Source of the DNA: Dyadobacter sp. LHD-138
GTDB lineage: Bacteria > Bacteroidota > Bacteroidia > Cytophagales > Spirosomataceae
NCBI RefSeq assembly: GCF_030929615.1
Contig: NZ_JAVFVU010000003.1
Location: 1 to 64,000 of the forward strand
DNA: 64,000 nucleotides
Direction: 5' to 3'
This document shows positions 8,662 to 16,069 of this stretch, piece after piece. The notes below the pieces were generated by a model that searched no databases, had not been told where the DNA came from, and saw nothing but the letters and a program-made list of their open reading frames with translations. The first letter of the stretch is position 1. The number at the start of each line of letters is the position of its first letter. Made by a program: the position numbers and the translations under genes.

Positions 8662-11600
8662 ATGTCTGTTTTAAAATTTCTTGGCTTTTGCTTAATGCCG
8701 ATACTGCTGGTAACAACAAGTGCCGGCCTACGGACCAAACCTGTTTCCAGTGAAGTGCCACCTGAAAAGGCCCTCAGCACATTTCAGCTACCCGATGGTT
8801 TCCAAATCGAGCTGGTAGCCAGCGAACCGCTCCTATCGGACCCAGTGGCCATGGAAATTGATGAGTACGGCCGAATGTATGTCGTGGAAATGCACGGCTA
8901 TCCATTGGACAAAAGCGGTACTGGAAAAGTCAGGCTGCTGGCGGATTCCGACGGTGATGGCAAAATGGACAAAACAACTGTGTTTGCCGAAGGACTGGTG
9001 CTTCCAACAGGTATCATGCGATGGAAAAAGGGAATTATCGTAACCGATCCCCCAAACGTACTCTATCTGGAAGACAGCGACGGAGATGGCAAGTCGGATA
9101 TAAGGGACACGCTGCTGACAGGCTTCGCAATGTCCAACCCACAGCATAATTTCAACAATCCGCTGCTGGGAATAGACAACTGGATTTACCTGGGACACGA
9201 ACCCGCAGTAACAGCTAAGGTTTTCCAGGAAGAGTTTGGAGACCGCGGTGGTGAGATCTTTTATCCCCAAATTAAAGACGGCAAAAAACTCCCCCAGAAT
9301 GCACTGGGAAGGGGTGTCCGTTTCAAACCGGGTAAACAAGATCTGGAAATCCTTTCGAGCTATACGCAGTTTGGGCACACATTCGATACCTGGGGACGTT
9401 ATCTCCTGGTCAGCAATGCCAATCCGGGCTATCATGAAGTAATTGCCTCAAGATACCTTAATCGAAACCCCAACCTGTTGGTTTCCAATGTGACCCAAAC
9501 AATTTCGGATCATTCGTCTGAGGTCTTTCCAATCACCAAAAACCCGCTGCATCAGCTTTTGACAGACGTGGGTGTCTTCACTTCCGCCTGCGGAATTACC
9601 AGTTATCAGGGGGGGCTATTCCCCTCCCCTTTTGACAGCGTCACATTCGTTGCGGAGCCTGTGAGTAACATTGTTCACGCCGATATTGTCCGGGACAAAG
9701 GCGCCAGTTTTACGGCCGGCCGACTTTATAAGGATAAAGAATTTCTGGCATCAACAGATTCCTGGTTCAGACCTGTGAACATGTATGTGGGACCCGACGG
9801 TGCTTTGTATGTGGTGGATTATTACCGGCAGATCATCGAACACCCGGAATGGATGGCCGACGATGTAATCAAATCCGGAGCGTTATACAACGGGGTGGAT
9901 AAAGGCAGAATTTATCGGATCACGCCCAAAGGAACCGGAAAGGCTGCCTGGACTGCCGGTTTAAAATTAGGCGACGCCTCGGATGATGAGCTGGTGAAGC
10001 AGCTGGCAAATCCCAACATCTGGTGGAGAAAAAATGCGCAACGGTTGCTTTTGGATCGCAAAGCCCTGAACGCAGTTCCAGCGCTGGAACAAATGGCGGT
10101 TAACCCTTCTTCTCCCGTCGGGAGGCTTCATGCCCTTTGGACGCTGGAAGGAATGGATAAACTAAACAGTAAACACATCATCACCAGTCTGGATGACAAG
10201 GAAGCCGGTGTGCGAGAAAATGCCGTCAAACTGGCCGAACTTTTTCTGGACAGCTCGCCCGAGCTTGTTGAAAAGCTATTGAAATTAAAAAATGACGGCA
10301 ATGCAAAAGTTCGTTTTCAGCTCCTGTGTACTTTGGGTTTTGTGAATACACCGCAAGCTGCTCAGGCACGCCAGGCCATACTTTTTAAAGACTTAAACGA
10401 CCCCTGGATACAAATAGCGGCACTATCGGCGGCCAACGCGAGCGATGGCGCTTTGATGGACGCCGTATTGAAAAATTACAAGTCTGGGGTTTCAGCCTAT
10501 GCCTCCCTGGCCGAGCGCCTCAGCACGATGACCGGTGCCAGCGGAGACACGATTGCCATTAAAAATCTGGTAAAAAATGCTTTGGCCGTTCAGGGAGTAA
10601 CAAACGGTAAATCCGACTGGCAGCCCGCGGTATTGCAAGGACTAGCGCAAAGTATGAACAAGCCCACCAATCCTGCCGCACTCGGGGAGATGAAAACCCT
10701 GCTGTTGCAGGCCGCACTTACTAACCGTTCCGCAGCTTTGCGTGAGTCCAGTTTGAAACTGCTAAAAAAAACAGGATTACCGCAAAATACTGCGTCAAAA
10801 CTGGCTATGCAGCGGTCGGCAAAGGTAGCCGCCGACCCAACCGCAGCACCTGACCGGAGAACGGATGCCATTCAATTCCTTTCATTGGATAATCCGTCAA
10901 AATATGCGCAGATCCTTAAAAAACTGATTACGCCCAAGGAGCCAAAGTCCATTCAGCTCACTGCGCTGAAAACACTAAGTTCCATTCCGGATGAAACCGT
11001 GAGTAATTTTCTTTTGGAACAATGGTCATCGCTCACGCCTGAACTGCGCGATGCGGCCATCAATACCTTCATGGTCAATGACAAACGGATTAAGTTGTTG
11101 CTTGATGGTGTTGAATCAGGAAAAATTCAGCAGGAAACGATCGGCTGGCCACGCAGTGTGGGACTTATGGCGCAGGCAAATGAAGCACTTAGAAACAGAT
11201 CGCGGGTATTGCTGACAAAAAAAGACGATGCCAGAGGTACAGTTATTAAAAAGTACAACGACGCATTGACACTTACGGGCAATGCATCGTCAGGAAAACA
11301 GGTCTACCAAAAAAATTGCTCGGTATGTCACCAGATCGGTGGAAGTGAAGGTGTTTCTTTCGGGCCTGACCTTGGCACAATCCGTAACCGTCGGCCGGAG
11401 TCGATCGTTGGGGATATTCTGGATCCCAACCTTTCCATTGCCGATGGTTATGATATCTGGATTATTGAACTGAAATCTGGCGAATCCGTACAAGGACTGA
11501 TTTCAGCCGAAACGCCTACCGCCATCACGATGAGCAATTATGGCGGCCATAAAACGGTAATTGCCCGTAAAGAAATTAAATCCCTGAAAGCCCTGGGCAT

Positions 11601-11685
11601 GTCCAGTATGCCAGCCGGACTGGAAGCTGAAATTGACCAACAGGCCATGGCCGACTTACTGGCCTACATCAAACAACCCAAATAA
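8662..11685 (+). CDS. PVC-type haem-binding protein: dehydrogenase-like propeller, HEAT repeats, cytochrome c
   Basis: This 1007-residue exported protein begins with a signal peptide (VLKFLGFCLMPILLVTTSAG). Residues 40-420 form a membrane-bound-dehydrogenase-type beta-propeller (FQLPDGFQIELVASEPLL, VDEYGRMYVVEMHGYP-like strand, LADSDGDGKMD, VGPDGALYVVDYYRQIIEHPEWM). HEAT-like helical repeats fill about 425-860. A cytochrome c domain closes the protein with the haem motif C886-S-V-C889-H890 and a distal part including GFGPDL-like FGPDLGTIRNRRPESIVGDILDPN. The architecture is common in Planctomycetes/Verrucomicrobia and known in Cytophagales. A periplasmic sugar- or alcohol-oxidising role is plausible, but no substrate is assignable. 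It lies 9 bp before the ceramidase-like gene, in the same direction as system 1. Confidence 0.85.
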   Translation: MSVLKFLGFCLMPILLVTTSAGLRTKPVSSEVPPEKALSTFQLPDGFQIELVASEPLLSDPVAMEIDEYGRMYVVEMHGYPLDKSGTGKVRLLADSDGDGKMDKTTVFAEGLVLPTGIMRWKKGIIVTDPPNVLYLEDSDGDGKSDIRDTLLTGFAMSNPQHNFNNPLLGIDNWIYLGHEPAVTAKVFQEEFGDRGGEIFYPQIKDGKKLPQNALGRGVRFKPGKQDLEILSSYTQFGHTFDTWGRYLLVSNANPGYHEVIASRYLNRNPNLLVSNVTQTISDHSSEVFPITKNPLHQLLTDVGVFTSACGITSYQGGLFPSPFDSVTFVAEPVSNIVHADIVRDKGASFTAGRLYKDKEFLASTDSWFRPVNMYVGPDGALYVVDYYRQIIEHPEWMADDVIKSGALYNGVDKGRIYRITPKGTGKAAWTAGLKLGDASDDELVKQLANPNIWWRKNAQRLLLDRKALNAVPALEQMAVNPSSPVGRLHALWTLEGMDKLNSKHIITSLDDKEAGVRENAVKLAELFLDSSPELVEKLLKLKNDGNAKVRFQLLCTLGFVNTPQAAQARQAILFKDLNDPWIQIAALSAANASDGALMDAVLKNYKSGVSAYASLAERLSTMTGASGDTIAIKNLVKNALAVQGVTNGKSDWQPAVLQGLAQSMNKPTNPAALGEMKTLLLQAALTNRSAALRESSLKLLKKTGLPQNTASKLAMQRSAKVAADPTAAPDRRTDAIQFLSLDNPSKYAQILKKLITPKEPKSIQLTALKTLSSIPDETVSNFLLEQWSSLTPELRDAAINTFMVNDKRIKLLLDGVESGKIQQETIGWPRSVGLMAQANEALRNRSRVLLTKKDDARGTVIKKYNDALTLTGNASSGKQVYQKNCSVCHQIGGSEGVSFGPDLGTIRNRRPESIVGDILDPNLSIADGYDIWIIELKSGESVQGLISAETPTAITMSNYGGHKTVIARKEIKSLKALGMSSMPAGLEAEIDQQAMADLLAYIKQPK

Positions 11686-11694
11686 GATATAGCT

Positions 11695-13008
11695 ATGCAA
11701 AAACTTTCATTTCGGAGCCTGTTTTTTTGTTTCCTTTTCGCAATTACAATCCTGCCAGACGTGTCAGTGGCGCAGCGCTTCCGGGCATCTGTGGTCAAGG
11801 TAGATATTACCCCTGATAACGCGCAGCAACTACTTGGCTACCACGCAAGAAAATCAACGGGTGTACACGACAAGATTTACCACCGAATTGTAGCAATGGA
11901 CGATGGCAAAACACAGTTTTACCTGATCTCCACCGATATCTGTCTCATTTCACCGTCTCAATACGACAAACTGGCTGCCAGGTTACAAAAAGAACTTGGA
12001 ATCAATCCAATGCATATTTGGTGGTCAGCTACGCATACCCATTCGGCGCCGGAAGTAGGTCCGGCTGGCTTGCCCTCCGTTTTCCTCGGTGACCGCTACA
12101 AGCACGACTTTGACGCAAAATATACCGATTTGGTTGAACAGAAGATCATAGACGGTATAAGGGATGCGAAGAAAAATCTTGCTCCCGCCAAACTGGGCAT
12201 GGGTTGGGGATTGTCCAATGCAAATATCAACCGCCGTGCGCGAGGTATCGACGGCAAAACGAGTCTGGGTATGAATCCTGACGGCCCGGTCGATCGGCGG
12301 ATTGGTATGATGCGACTTGAAAAGGCCGACGGCAGCCTCATGGCCCTGGTTGCCAACTACGCCATGCATGGCACCGTCATGAGCGGTGAAAACCTGTTGA
12401 TCAGCGGAGACGGCCCCGGAATCGTATCAGAATATGTGGAAGAAAAGACCGGAGCCCCCCTCCTTTACATCAACGGGGCGGCTGGCAACATCGCTCCTAT
12501 TTACAGTGTTTACCCAAGCCCCGGAGCTGGGCGTTTAAACCAGTTCAAAGCGATGCTGGGTGAAAAGATTCTTGATGCCAGTAAAAAGATCGGTGCAACA
12601 ACCAATGAAGTTACCCTGAAAGCATCCGGGACCATTGTTGAGATCCCAAGAAAAGAAGGTTTAGGCTGGCCGGATGATCTGGACAGCTACACCCGCACGA
12701 CAAAAGCTGGTACGAACATGGTGAAATTACCCGTCCGCTTTCTTAAAATTAATGACGACGTAGCGATCTGGAGCGCACCGCTTGAATTGTTTTGTGAGAT
12801 ATCAAACGAGATACGCGACCGCTCACCATTTCCCTATACGTTTTATTTCGGATACACCAATGGTTGGCTCGGCTATTTGCTTGCCGAAGAAGAGTTGAAA
12901 TACGGCGGATACGAACCTACCGTTTCACCTTATGCGCCGGGTGCTGCAAAATCCCTGACGGAAGCCGTTTCCAATTATCTGCAGAGTGAAATGCGCAGCG
13001 GACACTAA
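11695..13008 (+). CDS. Neutral/alkaline ceramidase N-domain-like exported protein
   Basis: The 437-residue product has a signal peptide ending near VSVAQ (residue 27) and matches the neutral/alkaline non-lysosomal ceramidase N-terminal fold. Visible features are ASVVKVDITP, LLGYHARKSTGVHDKIYHRIVAMDDG, the zinc-ligand stretch SATHTHSAPEVG (His114, His116) and NYAMHGTVMS (His225). The position where true ceramidases have the nucleophile serine (GDVSPN-like) reads NGAAGNIAP (260-268), with alanine in place of serine. This is therefore probably not a ceramidase but a metal-dependent hydrolase of the same fold with another ester or amide substrate. It starts 9 bp after the haem protein stop and is followed by a polysaccharide deacetylase, so the three are probably one transcript. 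Confidence 0.8.
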   Translation: MQKLSFRSLFFCFLFAITILPDVSVAQRFRASVVKVDITPDNAQQLLGYHARKSTGVHDKIYHRIVAMDDGKTQFYLISTDICLISPSQYDKLAARLQKELGINPMHIWWSATHTHSAPEVGPAGLPSVFLGDRYKHDFDAKYTDLVEQKIIDGIRDAKKNLAPAKLGMGWGLSNANINRRARGIDGKTSLGMNPDGPVDRRIGMMRLEKADGSLMALVANYAMHGTVMSGENLLISGDGPGIVSEYVEEKTGAPLLYINGAAGNIAPIYSVYPSPGAGRLNQFKAMLGEKILDASKKIGATTNEVTLKASGTIVEIPRKEGLGWPDDLDSYTRTTKAGTNMVKLPVRFLKINDDVAIWSAPLELFCEISNEIRDRSPFPYTFYFGYTNGWLGYLLAEEELKYGGYEPTVSPYAPGAAKSLTEAVSNYLQSEMRSGH

Positions 13009-13042
13009 TCATCCTTTTAAACCTGAAACCAAAATTATAAAT

Positions 13043-14269
13043 ATGAAGCGTTTTCTCGGCCTTATCGCATTCCCGTTGCTAATCTGTAATCCTGCCCAAA
13101 AGGCATTGGCCCAAAAGCATCCTTTTTCCTGGCCAAACGGCAAAAAAATGGCAATCAGTTTAAGTTTTGATGACGCCAGAATCAGCAATGTCGAGGGCGG
13201 AACTGCATTACTGGACGAATATGATGTAAAAGCCACTTTTTACCTGGTCCCTGGCAGTGCAAAAAAGCGTCTGGAAGGCTGGAAAAAAGCGGTAGCAAAA
13301 GGTCATGAAATGGGAAATCATTCCATTAATCACGCCTGCAGCGGCAATTTTGTCTGGGCGCGGGGAAATCCACTGGAAAACTACACGTTGGAAAAAATGC
13401 GGGAAGAATTGCTGGAAACCAACAGACAAATTAAAGAAATGCTCGGGGTCACACCTACCACCTATGCCTACCCCTGCGGCCAAACTTTCATCGGCCGTGG
13501 AAAAAATACGCAGAGTTTTGTACCGTTGGTTTCTGACCTTTTCCTGGCTGGCCGTGGCTGGCTGGATGAGGCGCCGGTTGACCCCGCCTATTGCGATATG
13601 GCACAACTTACCGGCATGGAAATGGACGGAAAGAATTTTGAGCAAATACTGAATACCATCAATGACGCAAAAAAGGGTGGTCAATGGCTCGTTCTGGCAG
13701 GACATGAAACCGCAACCTCAGGCCCACAAACGACACGACTGGATGTGTTGCGTAGGCTCTGCGAATACGCGAAAGATCCCGCCAACGGTATTTGGATCGC
13801 CCCCGTTGGTGAGGTAGCCGCCTATGTAAAAGCGGCCCGCGACACGATCAACATTCCGGAGATGGTTGGCTCCAACAGCGCTAACGAAATTATTTTGAGC
13901 GCGAACAAAGGAAAGGGCATCGGTCCAAAAATCCAGTACATGCCCGACTGGAAGGCTTTCGGATGGTTCACTTCGGATGACCGTGTTGAATGGGACGTAG
14001 AGGTCAATAAAGCTGGAAAGTACGAAATCCAGCTTGACTGGTCCGTAGATGATAAGGAAGCGGGAAAACCCTTTACACTGGAAGCATCCGGAATAAAATT
14101 CGACGGAAAGGTTGAAAAAACAGGTTCCTGGGAAACTTTCAGAAAAAAAACCATCGGGCAGATTCAGCTAACCCCGGGAAAGCAAAAAGTTGTATTTCGG
14201 CCTAACGCAAAGTTTAAGGAAGGCGCTTTGCTGGATCTGAGAGCGATTAAACTTGTTTTGGCCAAATGA
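13043..14269 (+). CDS. Polysaccharide deacetylase (NodB homology) with C-terminal beta-sandwich
   Basis: This exported 408-residue protein has a signal peptide (MKRFLGLIAFPLLICNPAQKALA) and a NodB carbohydrate-esterase domain at about 28-260. Motif 1 is LSFDDAR with the catalytic Asp pair, motif 2 GNHSINHAC supplies the two metal histidines, motif 3 is YAYPCGQ, and a late His occurs in LAGHETA. Residues 285-408 form a carbohydrate-binding-like beta-sandwich (WFTSDDRVEWDVEVNKAGKYEIQLDWS, LTPGKQKVVFRPN). The frame opens at 12986, overlapping the ceramidase-like gene, but the ATG at 13043 gives the signal peptide. Together with the two preceding genes and system 1 it suggests removal of acyl groups from an imported glycan. 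A terminator-like hairpin follows at once. Confidence 0.87.
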   Translation: MKRFLGLIAFPLLICNPAQKALAQKHPFSWPNGKKMAISLSFDDARISNVEGGTALLDEYDVKATFYLVPGSAKKRLEGWKKAVAKGHEMGNHSINHACSGNFVWARGNPLENYTLEKMREELLETNRQIKEMLGVTPTTYAYPCGQTFIGRGKNTQSFVPLVSDLFLAGRGWLDEAPVDPAYCDMAQLTGMEMDGKNFEQILNTINDAKKGGQWLVLAGHETATSGPQTTRLDVLRRLCEYAKDPANGIWIAPVGEVAAYVKAARDTINIPEMVGSNSANEIILSANKGKGIGPKIQYMPDWKAFGWFTSDDRVEWDVEVNKAGKYEIQLDWSVDDKEAGKPFTLEASGIKFDGKVEKTGSWETFRKKTIGQIQLTPGKQKVVFRPNAKFKEGALLDLRAIKLVLAK

Positions 14270-14271
14270 AG

Positions 14272-14305
14272 TTTATGACGGTTTGATCAATGAAACCGTC
14301 GTAAA
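14272..14305 (+). terminator. Terminator-like hairpin after the deacetylase gene
   Basis: GACGGTTT (14277-14284) pairs with AAACCGTC (14293-14300). The stem extends to TTTA/TAAA beyond one mismatch. It begins 3 bp past the stop codon at 14269 and is the only strong hairpin closing the system 1 gene series. Confidence 0.55.
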
Positions 14306-14413
14306 TTTAATACCATCGTTACCATTAAAATTTCATCCCTTGCCTTCATACGATAACCTGGGTGGCCCGCCAATAGCGTTACAAAAAATCTATTAGTCCC
14401 CAAAAATCCAGGA

Positions 14414-14620
14414 GGGATGGTATTATTGTAGAAAGTAAATGTCAGGTCGTTCCACCAAACCCCGTCCGGGTGCCAGATTCGTTGTAATTAGCCACGGAAA
14501 AAGTTTTTTGTTGTTGTAAATTCGGTTTCTGAAATGGTTATATCACCCTTTCAGGGTTATGACCTGAATATTTGCACGCATTTTCTACAATAATACCATC
14601 CCTTCGGGATTATCCACAAG
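14414..14620. repeat. REP-like dispersed repeat, copy A, with a perfect 21-bp inverted repeat
   Basis: Bases 14414-14434 and 14582-14602 are exact reverse complements (outer core GGGATGG/CCATCCC, inner TTGTAGAAA/TTTCTACAA). The right half, 14512-14620, is about 80% identical by eye to 43887-44000 and partly to 19531-19600. It holds two small hairpins with TTC loops: ACCCT-TTC-AGGGT (14543-14555) and ATCCC-TTC-GGGAT (14598-14610). The TTTCTACAA...CCCTTCGGG layout is that of intergenic REP-like elements widespread in Cytophagales. A paired, inverted arrangement (REPIN-like) is seen only here. The rest of the 396-bp gap (14270-14665) holds only the hairpin at 14272-14305. Confidence 0.65.
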
Positions 14621-14665
14621 CTCGACCAACTTTAATGATAAAAATCGCATTGCCCACAATTTTCT

Positions 14666-15910
14666 TTACTTGAACGAAAACAGCAACGGAAATATAAAAG
14701 TCACGATAATGGTCCAGATAACATAAATGGGCAGATAGGCTGAAATAACCTTTCCCACGCTGGCTAACTCAGCCTTTTTTGAAAGTACTTTGAAAAGCTG
14801 TGCAGTGACCAGCAGCAGGTTTATTAAAATTAAAGCATTGCCGCCTAAAACCGCAGCTCTGTTCGGCGTAATGCCCCAGGCTGAAATCCTGAACAAAATC
14901 GCGGACAACGCAATACCGCTTACAATTACCGTTACAACAGATAAAAGAAACAGCACCCAGGTCCCTGCCCGATTTTCCGTTGTCTTCGAGGTTTCGGCCA
15001 CAGAAAAGAAAATAATGGCCATAACACCAATTAACAACCCATTAAAAATCTGTAAAAATTCCCGGTCATTATAGGGATCCTTGCCTGAGTAAACCATGGC
15101 CACCAGATAAATGGTCAGCATCACTAAAACCAACGGACTGAATATTTTAGCGATCACCGGCGAAACTTTACCGACTAACTGGGGATTGGTCTGTGTAAGA
15201 TAAGTGCCCACGATTGGTGCAGCGGTCAGTCCGAAAATGCCAACATAATCGAAATAAAATTTTTCGATTTCGAAACCGATCAGCTTGAAAAGATTAATGG
15301 TGATAGCCGTCATGATTCCGCCGGATATCAGAATGAGCGTTGTCATCACGATCAGGTCGCCGTTATACCTTAAATAACCAAGCCGTTTCTCCGCATTGTT
15401 TCCTTTTTCACCGGCAAAAGCAAAACCCAATATTGCCCATAGAAATAAGAGTAAATGCATGCACGATAAAGTTAACGTATCACTCGTCTTAACATCGGGA
15501 AGGAAATTGATAAAAATCGCACTGGCGAGCGTGGAACCGGCTATAAACACAATTTTACCAGTTGATAATTTATTTTTCCAGGCAAAGTAGGTCGATAACA
15601 GGGGAAAGGTGATAAAACCGATGTTTCGAAGAAAGAAATAGTCTTCGTCAATCGATAAAAATTTCGGCAACTTTGCGATCATAGCTGCCAGAAAAGAAGC
15701 AATGATTACAAATGCCAGGTCCTTACTGCTCCCCCAGAAAACGTCTTCGCTGCCGAAGTTGAGGCGCTCATTCCAAAATCCGGCAAGGGTATTGTCCTTA
15801 AGCTCAGGATACAAAGATTTAAATGCGCGCTTAAAAGTTGGTTTGTCTCTCCGATACAACCGCTCAAGGTTTCCGGGATTGTCGAGATTTGATAGGATTT
15901 CGTCTTTCAT
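14666..15910 (-). CDS. Polytopic inner-membrane protein, DUF4153-like
   Basis: The 414-residue product has a soluble N-terminal segment (MKDEILSNLDNPGNLERLYRRDKPTFKRAFKSLYPEL, 1-65) followed by about ten to twelve hydrophobic helices up to the C-terminal VIWTIIVTFIFPLLFSFK. The N-terminal acidic/helical stretch and the membrane layout resemble DUF4153-type proteins of Cytophagales. No catalytic motif is visible and I cannot assign a transported substrate. I start at the ATG at 15910, because the 30 extra upstream residues are hydrophobic noise that would break the soluble start. The gene is isolated between the repeat at 14414-14620 and the outer-membrane receptor gene. Confidence 0.65.
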   Translation of the reverse strand: MKDEILSNLDNPGNLERLYRRDKPTFKRAFKSLYPELKDNTLAGFWNERLNFGSEDVFWGSSKDLAFVIIASFLAAMIAKLPKFLSIDEDYFFLRNIGFITFPLLSTYFAWKNKLSTGKIVFIAGSTLASAIFINFLPDVKTSDTLTLSCMHLLLFLWAILGFAFAGEKGNNAEKRLGYLRYNGDLIVMTTLILISGGIMTAITINLFKLIGFEIEKFYFDYVGIFGLTAAPIVGTYLTQTNPQLVGKVSPVIAKIFSPLVLVMLTIYLVAMVYSGKDPYNDREFLQIFNGLLIGVMAIIFFSVAETSKTTENRAGTWVLFLLSVVTVIVSGIALSAILFRISAWGITPNRAAVLGGNALILINLLLVTAQLFKVLSKKAELASVGKVISAYLPIYVIWTIIVTFIFPLLFSFK

Positions 15911-16069
15911 AAAACAGTAAATACGTTTACCTGATAAATAAAAAGTACTTTGCAATACAAAGTAAATGATTTTCAAAGATAATTTCCTAAGCTCTGGCAA
16001 TTTTTTTTATCGAATTTAAAAACCTTTAAACCAACCCGCTGCTACGGAGCAATCCGCACGGCCCCGTAG

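Noticed and set aside
8833..9435. 200-codon minus-strand frame inside the haem-protein gene
   Set aside because: It overlaps a family-supported gene, and the translation has no recognisable domain.
13208..13705. 165-codon minus-strand frame inside the polysaccharide deacetylase
   Set aside because: It overlaps the conserved NodB motifs on the other strand and has no family-like features.
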